The position numbers and the translations under genes are program-made. Positions 11,874 through 22,405 of a DNA stretch of 64,000 nt are shown piece after piece. The DNA comes from Euptelea pleiosperma (Eukaryota > Streptophyta > Magnoliopsida > Ranunculales > Eupteleaceae), in the NCBI GenBank assembly GCA_035048495.1, contig CM068547.1:35509289-35573288 (forward strand), read 5' to 3'. The notes beneath the pieces were generated by a model. The model ran no database searches. It saw only the letters and a list, made by a program, of their open reading frames with translations, and was not told the origin of the DNA. Each line of letters begins with the position of its first letter. The first letter of the stretch is position 1.

Positions 11874-14800
11874 TCAGTCGACATAGGTAGGATCGATGAG
11901 ATCGATCTCAAAAGTCTGAATGAACAATACGTCAAGTTCATGGAACTGTTTTAGACGCTGCCCATTGACCTGAAAAGAGGAGTGATCCTTGGGATCCTCA
12001 ATAGTGATTGCCCCAAAGGGTGTGACTGCGGTGACCGTATACGGACCGGTCCACCTAGATTTCAGTTTCCCAGGGAAGAGATGAAGACGAGAATTATAAA
12101 GAAGGACCTTCTGTCCTGGATGGAACTCTTTCCTGAGGATGCTCTTGTCATGTATCCACTTCATTTTGGCTTTGTAATTCTTGGACAAGTTGTAGGCATC
12201 ATTTCTGAGTTCTTCTAACTCATTCATTTGAAGTTTTCGCTCTTCCCCTGCAGATTCGAGGTCGAAGTTGAGTTTCTTAATGGCCCATAGGGCACGATGT
12301 TCAATCTCTACCGGTAGATGACAAGGTTTCCCAAAGACCAGACGATAGGGAGACATATTGAGTGGGGTCTTGTAGGCGGTTCTGTATGCCCATAAAGCAT
12401 CAGTGAGACGAGTAGACCAGTCTTTACGTGTGGTATTGACTGTCTTCTCCAAGATTTGCTTGATCTGACGATTAGAAACCTCCACTTGACCACTAGTCTG
12501 CGGATGATAAGCTAGGGCAACCTTGTGGGTTACCCCATACTTTTTCATTAATTTCTCGAATATCCTATTGCAGAAATGGGTGCCCCCATCACTAATGATG
12601 GCCTTAGGGGCACCGAATCTAGCGAAGATGAACTCCTTTAGGAATTTGACCACCACTTTGTGGTCATTGGTCTTGGTGGGAATGGCTTCTATCCATTTGG
12701 ATACATAGTCTACCGCGAGGAGAATATACTCAAAACCATATGAAATGGGAAAGGGGCCCATGAAATCGATGCCCCAAATGTCAAATATTTCATCGACCTG
12801 GATGGGAGTTAGGGGCATCATGTTCCTCTGGGAGATGCGGCCTAGATGCTGGCAATTAGGACAGGTTTTGCTGTAGATATGGGCATCTTTAAATAATGTG
12901 GGCCAGTAGAATCCGCATTGCAGCACTTTTTCTGCAGTCTTCTTAGTGCTGAAATGACCACCACAAGGTTGGTCATGACACGAGGACAAGATATTGAGTT
13001 GGTCTGACTCAGGGACACAGAGACGAATGATCTGGTCAGGACAGTATTTATACAAATAAGGGTCATCCCAAGAGTAGTACTTAACTCTTGCTAGGAATTG
13101 GCTTTTGTCCTGTTTTGACCAGTGTGAAGGCATTTCTTCGGTGGCAAGGTAGTTGACAATGTCAGCATACCAAGGATTAACAGAGATGGCGAACAGTTGT
13201 TCGTCTGGAAAGGTTTCAGGGATGGGCTGGGTGTCGAAGGATGACTCTAAAGTCAGTCTAGACAAGTGATCAGCCACTACATTCTCAGTTCCTTTCTTAT
13301 CCTTAATCTCGAGGTCGAATTCCTGCAGTAAGAGAATCCATCGAATTAATCGAGGTTTGGTTTCCTTTTTCGACATGAGGTAACGAAGGGCTGCATGATC
13401 AGTGTACACAACCACCTTAGTGGCTAAGAGGTACTGACGGAATTTATCAAGGGCGAAGACTACCGCCAGGAGTTCTTTCTCAGTGGTGGAGTAATTCATT
13501 TGGGCAGAGTTAAGAGTTTTGCTCGCGTAGTAGATCACGTGTGACCTTTTGTCAACTCTCTGCCCTAGAACAGCGCCTAACGCGTAGTCAGAAGCATCGC
13601 ACATTACCTCGAAAGGTAGAGTCCAATCCGGGGGACGGATAATGGGCGCAGTAGTGAGCTCAGATTTGAGACGCTCAAATGCCTTGACACAGTCAGCATT
13701 AAAGTCGAAAGGACTATCTTTAGCTAGAAGATGGGACAGAGGTCGAGCGATTTGAGAGAAGTCCTTGATGAATCGCCTATAGAATCCTCCGTGTCCCAAA
13801 AAGGATCGGATGTCACGCACGGACTTAGGAATGGGCAAGGTCGAGATGATATCGATTTTAGCTTTGTCGACCTCAATGCCCTGATGGGAAATGACATGTC
13901 CCAGAACAATGCCCTTCTTCACCATGAAGTGGCATTTCTCCCAATTGAGGACAAGTCGCTTGTCCTGACAGCGTTGAAGTACCAGCCCTAGATGGTTCAG
14001 ACAGTCATCAAAGGATGACCCAAAAATTGAGAAGTCGTCCATAAAGACTTCGAGGAATTTTTCCACCATGTCAGAGAATATACTCATCATACACCTTTGA
14101 AAGGTCGCGGGTGCATTGCAGAGGCCAAAGGGCATGCGCTTGTAGGCAAAAGTGCCAAAGGGACAGGTGAAAGTTGTCTTCTCGTGATCCTCAGGGGCGA
14201 TGGGTATTTGATTATACCCTGAGTAACCATCGAGGAAGCAGTAATAGGAGTGACCTGCTAATCTCTCCAACATTTGGTCTATGAAGGGTAAAGGAAAATG
14301 GTCCTTCCTAGTGTTGGTGTTGAGTCGTCGGTAATCGATGCAGACTCTCCACCCTTTCTTCAGGCGCTGGGTGACCATTTCCTTGTTCTCATTTTCCACA
14401 ACTGTGAATCCTGCCTTTTTAGGGACGACATGAATAGGACTCACCCATTTGCTATCGGAGATGGGGTAAATGATACCCGCATCTAACAGTTTAAGGACCT
14501 CGTCCCGGACTACATCCTTCAAGACGGGGTTCAACCTCCTCTGGTGTTCTCGAGAGGTTTTGGATTCATCCTCGAGATAGATGTGATGTTGGCACACCGA
14601 GGGGTCTATGCCACGAATATCATCTATAGTCCAACCTATCGCAGGTTTGTGCTCGTTGAGCAGCTCGAGAAGTTTCTTACGTTCACTCTCAGACAAAGCG
14701 GAAGCAATAATGACAGGGTAGGTTTCCTTAGGACCAAGATAGGCATAGGAAAGATCTGTTGGAAGTGGCTTGAGCTCCAATGTTGGAGCAGATGGAGTTG

Positions 14801-16712
14801 AAGTAGGTGTCACAGAAGACACGGATTGAAGAGGTTTGACTTCAGTAGTAAAAGGAATGATGGGTTCTCTGGCCATGGTTATCAGAGGCTCGAACTCGAT
14901 GAGTGGAGCGGGGATCTCTATCAGTGGAGCAGTTTCCAAAAGATCATTGAGATCAGAAATAGCTGACTCTGTTGCAAAGTCAGCTCCAAAGTGTTCTAGA
15001 CACTGCTTAAGAATATCTTCGGTGGAGTCCGGGATTAGACTCTCAACGGCACACATTTCATCTGTCACTTCGCGATCGGCATCTTGTTGCATTAAACGAA
15101 AGATGTTGACCTCAACTTTGAGGTTACCGAAAGCAATGGACATGTTTCCATCCCGGCACCCGATGTGTGCGTTCGCGGTGGCAAGGAATGGACGGCCTAA
15201 GATGACCGGAATGCGGTTATCCTGACACGGCTCGGTGTCTAGAATGATAAAGTCCACAGGATAATAAAAGTCAGCAACTTTTACTAGGACATCTTCAATA
15301 ATTCCTCTAGGAATCTTGATTGACTGATCAGCTAATTTCAGGGTGACATTGGTAGGCTTCATATCTTTCAGTCCTAACTGCTGATATACCGAGAATGGTA
15401 TGAGGTTGACGCTAGCCCCTAAATCTAGCAAGGCAGTGCAGCTAAAGTTGTCTCCAATTTCACATTGGACAGTTGGGCTACCTGGATCCTTGTGTTTGAT
15501 CACACTATTGCGTTGAATGAACGCGGTAGCTTTTTCGGCCAAAAAGGCAGCTTTGGGTACATGCGTACGCCGCTTAACTGTGCACAAGTCCTTGAGGAAT
15601 TTGGCATAGGAAGGGATTTGCTTGATAGCAGAAAGGAATGGGATATTGATCTGGACGTCTTTAAAGACATCTAAGATCTCAGAGAATTGCTGATCCCGCT
15701 TATCTTGGACAAGTCTGTCCGGGAAGGGAGGCTTTACTCGACAAATGGCTTTGTCTTTAGCCTTAGATTTCTGCACAGGGATATCTGATGTTGGTGCAGA
15801 GGTAGAAGAAGCAGAGGTAGGATTGGTACTAGTTTCCTCTGTACGAGTGATGGGTGCTGGAGATGGCACCGGTGATGGTTGGACTCCCATGTCCACAGTT
15901 TTTCCAGATCGTAGGGTGGTTACAGCTTGCACCTCCCCTTGACAATTCTCATTCTGGCTTTGAGATTGGGATCCGATCTCATATACTGCCCCTTTGGCAT
16001 TTCCTTTAGGGTTGGCAATGGGTTGGCTAGGAAAGATCCCCTTAGCTTTCTCAGCTTCCAAGTTACCTAGACGTTGCTCTAGACGAAGCATGGATTGCTG
16101 TTGCTGTTGCTCTAGGCGTTGCATAGATTGTTGTTGCTGAGTAATGAGTTGAGCTAGAAGGTCTTCAATACCAGATTTGGGGACCGACTGTTGAGGAACA
16201 GCTAAAGGGAGCTGATGCACCAATTCGCGACTCGAGCTCATCGGGGCATTATAGTTATAGGCGGAAGAATTAGTTGGGACAATCTGTTGGTTCTGAAAGT
16301 TCTGGGGAACTCTTTGCTGATTCTGAAATGTGCTCTGTTGTCCAGAGTATTGACCCTGTTGGAACTGCTGGTTCTGAGTAGATGGGTACTGATTCTGCTG
16401 ATATTGGCCCTGATTGAATTGCCTATTGGGTTGATTGAACCCAGGAGGATACATGCCCTGAGGTTGACGTGGAGGTTGAGCTTGTGGTTGAGTAGACTGA
16501 GGCCTCCAAGAGAAGTTAGGGTGGTTTCTCGTGTCCGGATGATAAGATTGACTATACGAGTTCTGAGTAGGAGGTTTGTATGTGCTGAAAGCACAAACTT
16601 CTTCCTGAAGAGGATTAGACCACCCTTCATTCAAAGGACAATGCTCAGTAGTATGGGAGGGTTGCAGACAGAGGGTACAGGATTCCATAGGGCTCTCGTG
16701 TTCCACATGCAT
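11874..16712 (-). CDS. pol: Pol polyprotein with the gag zinc knuckle (PR-RT-RNaseH-IN)
   Basis: An intact 1612-codon frame. Residues 12-25 form a CCHC zinc knuckle (C12, C15, H20, C25), normally the end of Gag. Residues about 70-215 are Gln-rich. The protease active-site motif DLGAS is at 430-434 and the flap-side ILGRPFL at about 504. Reverse transcriptase spans about 750-940, with a FMDD catalytic box at 890-893. RNase H has D1039, acidic E1078/E1080 and D1105. Integrase has a zinc site H1246, H1253, C1284, C1287 and a DD35E triad D1316, D1375, E1411, followed by a GPY module (G1556-Y1558). No chromodomain follows. The protein would be cleaved by its own protease and act in cytoplasmic reverse transcription and nuclear integration. 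The sequence style is Athila. The start codon given is only the first ATG; the frame is open up to about 16770, so true translation probably enters from gag by a frame change. Confidence 0.95.
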   Translation of the reverse strand: MHVEHESPMESCTLCLQPSHTTEHCPLNEGWSNPLQEEVCAFSTYKPPTQNSYSQSYHPDTRNHPNFSWRPQSTQPQAQPPRQPQGMYPPGFNQPNRQFNQGQYQQNQYPSTQNQQFQQGQYSGQQSTFQNQQRVPQNFQNQQIVPTNSSAYNYNAPMSSSRELVHQLPLAVPQQSVPKSGIEDLLAQLITQQQQSMQRLEQQQQQSMLRLEQRLGNLEAEKAKGIFPSQPIANPKGNAKGAVYEIGSQSQSQNENCQGEVQAVTTLRSGKTVDMGVQPSPVPSPAPITRTEETSTNPTSASSTSAPTSDIPVQKSKAKDKAICRVKPPFPDRLVQDKRDQQFSEILDVFKDVQINIPFLSAIKQIPSYAKFLKDLCTVKRRTHVPKAAFLAEKATAFIQRNSVIKHKDPGSPTVQCEIGDNFSCTALLDLGASVNLIPFSVYQQLGLKDMKPTNVTLKLADQSIKIPRGIIEDVLVKVADFYYPVDFIILDTEPCQDNRIPVILGRPFLATANAHIGCRDGNMSIAFGNLKVEVNIFRLMQQDADREVTDEMCAVESLIPDSTEDILKQCLEHFGADFATESAISDLNDLLETAPLIEIPAPLIEFEPLITMAREPIIPFTTEVKPLQSVSSVTPTSTPSAPTLELKPLPTDLSYAYLGPKETYPVIIASALSESERKKLLELLNEHKPAIGWTIDDIRGIDPSVCQHHIYLEDESKTSREHQRRLNPVLKDVVRDEVLKLLDAGIIYPISDSKWVSPIHVVPKKAGFTVVENENKEMVTQRLKKGWRVCIDYRRLNTNTRKDHFPLPFIDQMLERLAGHSYYCFLDGYSGYNQIPIAPEDHEKTTFTCPFGTFAYKRMPFGLCNAPATFQRCMMSIFSDMVEKFLEVFMDDFSIFGSSFDDCLNHLGLVLQRCQDKRLVLNWEKCHFMVKKGIVLGHVISHQGIEVDKAKIDIISTLPIPKSVRDIRSFLGHGGFYRRFIKDFSQIARPLSHLLAKDSPFDFNADCVKAFERLKSELTTAPIIRPPDWTLPFEVMCDASDYALGAVLGQRVDKRSHVIYYASKTLNSAQMNYSTTEKELLAVVFALDKFRQYLLATKVVVYTDHAALRYLMSKKETKPRLIRWILLLQEFDLEIKDKKGTENVVADHLSRLTLESSFDTQPIPETFPDEQLFAISVNPWYADIVNYLATEEMPSHWSKQDKSQFLARVKYYSWDDPYLYKYCPDQIIRLCVPESDQLNILSSCHDQPCGGHFSTKKTAEKVLQCGFYWPTLFKDAHIYSKTCPNCQHLGRISQRNMMPLTPIQVDEIFDIWGIDFMGPFPISYGFEYILLAVDYVSKWIEAIPTKTNDHKVVVKFLKEFIFARFGAPKAIISDGGTHFCNRIFEKLMKKYGVTHKVALAYHPQTSGQVEVSNRQIKQILEKTVNTTRKDWSTRLTDALWAYRTAYKTPLNMSPYRLVFGKPCHLPVEIEHRALWAIKKLNFDLESAGEERKLQMNELEELRNDAYNLSKNYKAKMKWIHDKSILRKEFHPGQKVLLYNSRLHLFPGKLKSRWTGPYTVTAVTPFGAITIEDPKDHSSFQVNGQRLKQFHELDVLFIQTFEIDLIDPTYVD

Positions 16713-17652
16713 GACTGGGGTAGATTGTTGAGTAGGCTTTTGTACACACAGCCAGTGCCGAGACTGACTTGCTCAACTCTTGAATGACTGATCGAAGCTC
16801 AGTATCAGCTGTAGCATCATGTCCCTTGGTTGTCCTTTGGACCGAAGTGGTTCGACTAAACTCTGAGTCAGTCGTCCAATGTTGAGAGTTTTCGCCTAAC
16901 TCTCCCAAGAATTTGTATGCATCGGTCGGAGTTTGGTGCAGGAATTTTCCTTGGCACATTGACTCTACCATGGTCCGGGACTCATCAGTAAGTCCCTTGT
17001 AGAAGACATGGACAAGATTGCCCTTATCGATGCTATGGTGGGGACACTTAGTCAAGTAGTCTTGGAATCTATCCCACGCTTCAAAAAATTTCTCATCGGA
17101 CTTCTGTCGAAAGTCCTGGATGAGTTGCTTCATTTGGTTGGTCCGAGTCATGGGGTAGAATTTAGACATGAATTTGCCCACCAACTCTTTCCAACTGCTG
17201 ATTGAATCAGCGGGTAAGGAGTAGAGCCAATCTGAGGCTCGGTCTTTGAGCGAGAATGGGAAAACTCGCAGACGGACATTGTCATCATCAAGGTTCTGAT
17301 TCTTGAAAAGTAGGATGACATGTTGGAATTCCCTAATATGGGAATATGGGTCTTCTCTTGGGAGACCACGAAAGGTTGGCAGCATTTGGATCGTCTGTGG
17401 CCTGATCTCAAATTGTACCGCCGTAGTAGGTGGGAGAACAATGCAAGTGGGTGGATTGGCAGAGATAGGGGCGAACGTCTCGATAAGAGGTCGTTCGACT
17501 GCCATGACTACAAAGGTAGTAGTACTGGGGGAGGCGGGTGGTGAAAGAGATGGGGAAGAATTTAGTGGAGGATCCACTGTAGGTACGTGATTCTCAGATC
17601 GAACCAAGCGTTTGTTCGGACGATTCCAAACGGGCATACGCGAATGAGGCAA
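16645..17652 (-). CDS. gag: Gag capsid protein, C-terminus out of frame
   Basis: 335 codons. A Pro/Ser-rich N-terminus is followed by a retrotransposon gag domain at about 90-250. This contains FRGLPRED (94-101), [13 protein letters not shown] (135-147) and [15 protein letters not shown] (153-167), typical of plant Ty3/gypsy capsid. Gag would build the cytoplasmic particle holding RNA and enzymes. After about residue 302 the frame gives an unrelated-looking tail without a zinc knuckle. The expected CCHC knuckle is instead in the overlapping frame of the next ORF (+1 relative to gag). The pol frame opens after a TGA at about 16770, so the crossover must lie between about 16770 and 16645, most plausibly at the ACACACA run at 16744-16750. 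A small indel or a programmed shift would both explain it. Confidence 0.9.
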   Translation of the reverse strand: MPHSRMPVWNRPNKRLVRSENHVPTVDPPLNSSPSLSPPASPSTTTFVVMAVERPLIETFAPISANPPTCIVLPPTTAVQFEIRPQTIQMLPTFRGLPREDPYSHIREFQHVILLFKNQNLDDDNVRLRVFPFSLKDRASDWLYSLPADSISSWKELVGKFMSKFYPMTRTNQMKQLIQDFRQKSDEKFFEAWDRFQDYLTKCPHHSIDKGNLVHVFYKGLTDESRTMVESMCQGKFLHQTPTDAYKFLGELGENSQHWTTDSEFSRTTSVQRTTKGHDATADTELRSVIQELSKSVSALAVCTKAYSTIYPSHACGTREPYGILYPLSATLPYY

Positions 17653-18330
17653 GCTCTATACTTGGCAAAAAGTTGCCAGAGAGGAACACTATCCTAAATG
17701 ATGCACACCAAGCACAGATAATCCTATTCTAAGCACTCAGGATATATTTTAGGAATTATCTTTGTTAGTTTTGGGGCTAGAGTAGATTATGACAGTGGGC
17801 GGACCACTGGTTTATCTTTTAACCGCCGGACTAACTGTTTTGCACTCAGAGGTTCTCACCAGGCTACACTCTTCAGAGCGAATCCTTTAGTACTAACTCT
17901 AGTTAACAACAAGGCAATCCGAAGCCTAGACAGACGTGCGGCACAATGGCTGACTTAAGTACGTCCCAGACTAACCGGATTGGTCAAGTGTATAAGAAGA
18001 GTGTTCCCTCGGGTTAAGCTAGGGTTGGTGCGTGTTCCTAGTCCACACGCAACTAACCGCCGAATAGTCCAAGATGCCACGTCGAGCTCAGTGTACTTGA
18101 GTAGCAGGGACTTATGGGTGTGTTAGACAACAGGGACCCGCGCTCGTGGTCTTATTTCGATTGGATGTTAAGCGGGTTCGCTTTGTATGGATTTTTCCTC
18201 GAACACCGGGCTAATTGGCTCTACTTCTTGATTCTTTTTATTTATAGATGGATCCTGGGGATCAATTTCAGCTGGAGTGATGAGGTGGGTGATGAAATCC
18301 CACCAGTTTCAATTTTGGAGCTGGGTTTGC
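17653..18330 (-). other. Leader segment between solo LTR and gag
   Basis: 678 bp of untranslated leader directly upstream of gag in element direction. It has no long minus-strand frame and I see no recognised motif. Its right end carries TTTGC (18326-18330), one copy of the duplication around the solo LTR. Before that insertion it was continuous with 21380-22405. Confidence 0.75.
18326..18330. repeat. Target site duplication TTTGC, left of solo LTR
   Basis: TTTGC precedes TGAAAGTAGG at 18331 and recurs at 21375-21379 directly after the terminal CA. It shows that the internal LTR arrived by integration and not by rearrangement. Confidence 0.92.
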
Positions 18331-18733
18331 TGAAAGTAGGATTTTTCCGCGTCGTTGGTTACGGAAATCCTAGATCTCAACAATATTTGTAATTATCCGA
18401 TTCTTTTTCACTCAAATCCTGCAAAAATCACAGGGTTGTACAGTGGCTTGTGTCGGATGTCGATCCGCACTCGGGATTAGTCGGATTAGCGCAAATAAGA
18501 ACATAAAATGACGTATTTTTCACAGAAACTGCTACTGAGAAATATGGAGAGGAGAGAATGGTGATCGATTTAAAACATATGTTGGTGATTTTTTTTTTTT
18601 TTTTTTTAAAACTTGATTTAATGATTGTAGAGAGAGATACACTGCTACTGCTAACACAAAATAATGACAAAGATCAAGTAATTGAAAATTAACAAAACCA
18701 AACTTTTCATTAATAATGAAGCAATCTATTACA

Positions 18734-18739
18734 TTTATT
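18734..18739 (-). promoter_or_regulatory. Candidate polyadenylation signal in solo LTR
   Basis: AATAAA on the minus strand, in a position like that in the outer LTRs. If active it would end transcripts started in the 5' LTR before they reach gag. Confidence 0.3.
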
Positions 18740-19230
18740 GAAATTTAAATCTACTTAAAATAAACTAAAACATTTAGATCTAGAGAGAGAGAGAGAGAGA
18801 AGATAGAGAAAGAGAGAGAATCCTAGAGAGAGAAAGTGCTATAGAGGAATTTGTAGAGAGTGAACTACCTTTCTTTAGCCTTGAGATGGATGTGGTGGCT
18901 GCGCTTGGAGAGCTCTCTCCACGTTGCTGTGCGTGGACGAAGAGAGACCCGGGGGAGGTGACTGGCGGCCTTTGGTGGCTGTTCCTCCTTGAGAAGGAGC
19001 AGGCGGTAATGGAAGAGAAGGATGGTGGCTTGAGAAGAACCCACGATGCTGGACTTGCCGGTCAAGCAGCAAGGTAGGGGCGTTCTTGATGCTGGTGGAG
19101 GTAGTGGAGAAGAACCATGGGGGTTCTCACGGTCTTGAGGCCCGTGAAGGTGAGGTAGGATAGGGGTAGCAAGAAGAGAGGGATCTTCCCTCTTTCTTCT
19201 TCTCCTTTTCTCTGTTGTTCCTTTCTTTTT

Positions 19231-19262
<32 letters not shown>

Positions 19263-19467
19263 TTTTTTTACTGTGGAATGGTGAAGAAGAGGAGGAGGGT
19301 GACGGTGGCTGGCTGTTGAAGGGGGCAGCGTGGATCGATGGAGGATGGAAGCTTGGAGATGGCTAAGTGCAGGGATTGGAGGAGAAAAAAAACGTGGGGA
19401 GAAGAAGAGGTGGTTAATGGCTTGAGGCGGAATAAAGAGGCTTCAACGAAGATGAAGGAGAGGCTGA

Positions 19468-19493
19468 CCGGAGTTGCAGGTTTGCAACTCCGG
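19468..19493. repeat. Perfect 11-bp inverted repeat in solo LTR
   Basis: CCGGAGTTGCA (19468-19478) pairs with TGCAACTCCGG (19483-19493) across a 4-nt loop. It is absent in this form from the outer LTRs. Confidence 0.8.
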
Positions 19494-19637
19494 TGATGGA
19501 AGTTCACTCCGGCTACACCGTTGTGCAGCCTTGCTGTTTTTGAGCAGCAAGGTGGGAGAGGAAAGGTTGGTGGAGATGCTCTTGAAGAAGGTGAAGTGGC
19601 TGTGGTTAAAGCAATGGAGATGAAGGAAACCAGTTGG

Positions 19638-19663
19638 CCGGAGTTGCAGATGTTCAACTCCGG
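19638..19663. repeat. Second inverted repeat in solo LTR
   Basis: CCGGAGTTG (19638-19646) pairs with CAACTCCGG (19655-19663) around 8 nt. It is the same core as the hairpin 170 bp away, and a third half-copy TTGCAACTCCGG lies at about 19789-19800. Confidence 0.75.
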
Positions 19664-20168
19664 CAACAATGGTGATTCCGTAAGGGAAGCACAGACCTTA
19701 ACGGCTTGCTGCTAGGAGGTGTTGCAGCTTGAGGGGGGTTCGTGAGAAGCGCTAGGAGCGGAGGAAATGTGCAGCAGACCTTGGTTCTTTGCAACTCCGG
19801 TAGTGGAAAAAAAAAACGATGCACGGTGGTTGAGGGGAGCAACACTCATCCAATGGTGGAGAGGGTTAGACTGTAGGTTGGGTGGGCGATGTTCCAGCAG
19901 TAGGGAACCAAGAAGGGGACTCTCCTTCTCCTCCTCTTCTCTCTTCTTTTTTCTGGTTTTTTTCTTTTTTTTTTTTTTTTTTTGAGAACGGTTTTGCCGA
20001 TTTTTGCAGAGCTTGAGGGAGAGAGGAGAACGTCTCCAATGGGCCGAGAAAATGGGGGTCGGTGTGAGGTTCTAAAAAACGACCCAGAGCTGGGGGGTGG
20101 TCTCCAGTTTTTATCCCTCCCCTCTCTAGAACCCGTGGGTTTCTAAATTAGAAACCCACGTTCCTCTT

Positions 20169-20170
<2 letters not shown>

Positions 20171-20224
<54 letters not shown>
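20171..20224. repeat. Poly-T run of about 54 nt in solo LTR
   Basis: A nearly pure T run on the plus strand (A-rich in element direction). The outer LTRs have only shorter runs at comparable places. The length should be treated as approximate. Confidence 0.8.
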
Positions 20225-20227
<3 letters not shown>

Positions 20228-21374
20228 TATTTGGAAACTCCCCTTATCAAAACGTGGGGCGCTCATCATGTGAACCATTAGGGTTTGGTCCAGCCCTCGA
20301 TCAAGCCCCTAACCTTTTCGATTAAATTTATCTAAAAGAAGACCTTTCCTTTTTTTTTTTTTTTTTTAAAGAGAACATGTTTAAAATAGGATTTCTTTCT
20401 TTAAAATATGAGTTGGTTCTCTAGTGGGATCATCACCGTCGATCTCCCCCTTCTGTAGGAATGATCTTCCCAGTGGTCCACGCCTAGGCCATCGGATGGT
20501 TTTGGCCGGGAAGTCAAAGGGATGATGCCTAAAATTATGGGCCCAGAGTGAGTTGGCCACTGGCTAGCTCGTAGACCAGTAAAATAATGGGCTAGAAGAA
20601 TGGTGATTTTCCTTGCCATTGGATCGAATCATCCTTCCTGAGGATCATTTGATTTCAAGATCGGACGATGTGATGGCGATCGGATGGTAGAAGTGGATGG
20701 AGATGATCGAACGGATCATCGGACAGTGGAGATCGGCCAAGGTAGGCCGTAAGATCGAGTGATTTCGAAAGGAGAGAGGATCTGGTGGTGGATATTGAGA
20801 ATAGAGAGAAAGTGAGGATTTAGAGAGAGGAGAGAGAGAAAAAGAGAAAATGCTAGTAGAGGGTCTTGAACCCTGCTCTTTGACTTGGTCTTCTTCATGC
20901 TTCACCAACTAAGCAATTCTTTGACTTGTGTTAGTTGGTCAAGCTTTAATGCCTTTTTTCTCTTCTCTTGGGGCTTGATTCTTTCTCTCTCTTGGTCTTT
21001 TCCCAGGCTCTTCCGACTCTCTAGCTTTTCCCGCTCTTGGTCTACATTTTCTTATCCTCAGCCTACTGGCTCATGAGCTGTGATTATAGGTTCTGGAGGT
21101 TGGTTGTGGGCCCGCATTCTCGAGAATTGTCCCATCGGGGTTTCCTGCGACAGAAGAAGCGCGTAATGAGACTTTAATCAGAACGGCTTAATATTTAGAC
21201 TTTTGAAAATGTGTTTAATGCATGCAAATATACCATTTCGTCCAGCAAAGTGTGTTCTACGCAACAGAAGAGACTCTTACGTAGAAAAGTAGGTAAATAG
21301 AGTATTTTACGTAGGAGAATGCAATAACGCTAAAAGGATAATTGCTTAAAATAAGCACTTTTGAGCGAATATCA

Positions 21375-21379
21375 TTTGC
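21375..21379. repeat. Target site duplication TTTGC, right of solo LTR
   Basis: It directly follows the terminal CA of the solo LTR and matches 18326-18330. Confidence 0.92.
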
Positions 21380-22389
21380 TCTCTTAGAGTTGATTAATTA
21401 ACGGCCACTCCACGCAAGTCGAATAAGTTGTTGCTAGAAAACAAATAGACAAGCGGCAATGATGCACCCAATATGCTCTGTATCGCACTCAAGGCGAGGA
21501 TAGAGACTTACCTCCCGTGGGCCACGCCACGGGGTCGCCTCCGTGGGTTAGAGAGGGGTATCCTAATGGGCTTGGGCCCGACTCCACCTCTTTGAGCTTT
21601 CGCTCTCTACCCCCACTGGATCGTGTTCCTGCAGAAACAGTTAGATCGCACGGTCTAGGTATGTGGGATTCTATTTGGAAGATCCTTGCCTTTTTAGGGT
21701 TCACTGAACAAGCACTGAATTTAGGCAAGTTTTTGAATGAGTTTCCAAATTCGAGATGGGTTAAAATTTAGGAATTCTCAGATTGGAAAATACCTAGATT
21801 GGAAAGTTTCCCGAACTGTGGAGATCTTCCAAGAAAGATTTGATTGCGAGATCCCTTATAATTTTGGGAAATTTCCCAAAATTGAAATTCTGCTAGATTT
21901 GGGATGTTTCCTTTTGCAGACTTTTCCAAATTCGGAAGATTTCTAAAGATAGAAATTCTTCTAAAGAGGAAACTTCTAAGAGGGGAAACCCTAATTAAGC
22001 AGAGTTTCAAGATTTTGGAATCTTTCCAAAAATCGCAAATCTTTGATTGGTGATTTCTAAAAATCTGCAGAATATAAAACCCTAATTTTTTTGAATTTTG
22101 ATTTTTTAATTTTTTTGGTAATTTCCACTTAATCTAGGGTTTCTAAAAAACCCTAGAACAAGATCTAGCAGTTATATGGAAAGCAATAAAATTCCTAAAT
22201 TATTACAAATTGCACTCGGCCTTCCGAGGCATTAAAAATAGTAATTTAAAAACTGCTAAAAATCAACAAAAACAAAAAAAAATAGAAAGTTTCCCGAAAA
22301 GGTCGGGCTGGCCAAATTGAGCAGCTTTCCGATTCAGCAACTTTCCAATTTCGTCTTTACGTCCTTTTTCGCACTCCCGAACACCCGAG
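21380..22389 (-). other. Leader segment between primer binding site and solo LTR
   Basis: About 1 kb of AT-rich leader. In the part 21720-22080 it repeats short GGAAA/TTTCC-type words and contains a perfect 24-bp palindrome. No coding frame of note on the minus strand. In LTR elements this region commonly carries dimerisation and packaging signals; that role here is inferred. Confidence 0.65.
21860..21883. repeat. Perfect 24-bp palindrome in the leader
   Basis: The half AATTTTGGGAAA (21860-21871) is followed immediately by its exact reverse complement (21872-21883). In RNA it could pair between two molecules or fold back. It sits about 510 nt downstream of the primer binding site in element direction. 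Confidence 0.85.
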
Positions 22390-22403
22390 CGGCAGCGGCG
22401 CCA
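22390..22403 (-). promoter_or_regulatory. Primer binding site, tRNA-Asp type
   Basis: On the minus strand TGGCGCCGCTGCCG starts 2 nt after the CA end of the 5' LTR. It would pair with the CCA-bearing 3' end of plant tRNA-Asp, whose complement I recall as TGGCGCCGTTGCCGGGG: 13 of 14 match, with one C/T difference at position 9. tRNA-Asp is the usual Athila primer. Confidence 0.82.
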
Positions 22404-22405
22404 TT

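Larger units (their letters stand above)
18331..21374 (-). mobile_element. Solo LTR of a related Athila subfamily, nested in the leader
   Basis: 3,044 bp with the same termini as the outer LTRs (TGAAAGTAGG...GAATATCA). The first roughly 260 bp and the last roughly 300 bp are clearly homologous to them, while the interior is too different to align by eye. It has its own TTTGC duplication and no internal region, so it is a solo LTR, normally left when the two LTRs of a full element recombine. It lies in the same orientation as the host element, between the primer binding site and gag. It carries long homopolymers (about 19226-19270, 20171-20224), GAGAGA runs (about 18781-18840) and two hairpins. 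Small open frames in it are not convincing genes. Confidence 0.93.

Noticed and set aside
15745..16787. Plus-strand frames of 65-190 codons opposite gag-pol
   Set aside because: They are antisense shadows of the Gln-rich coding region.
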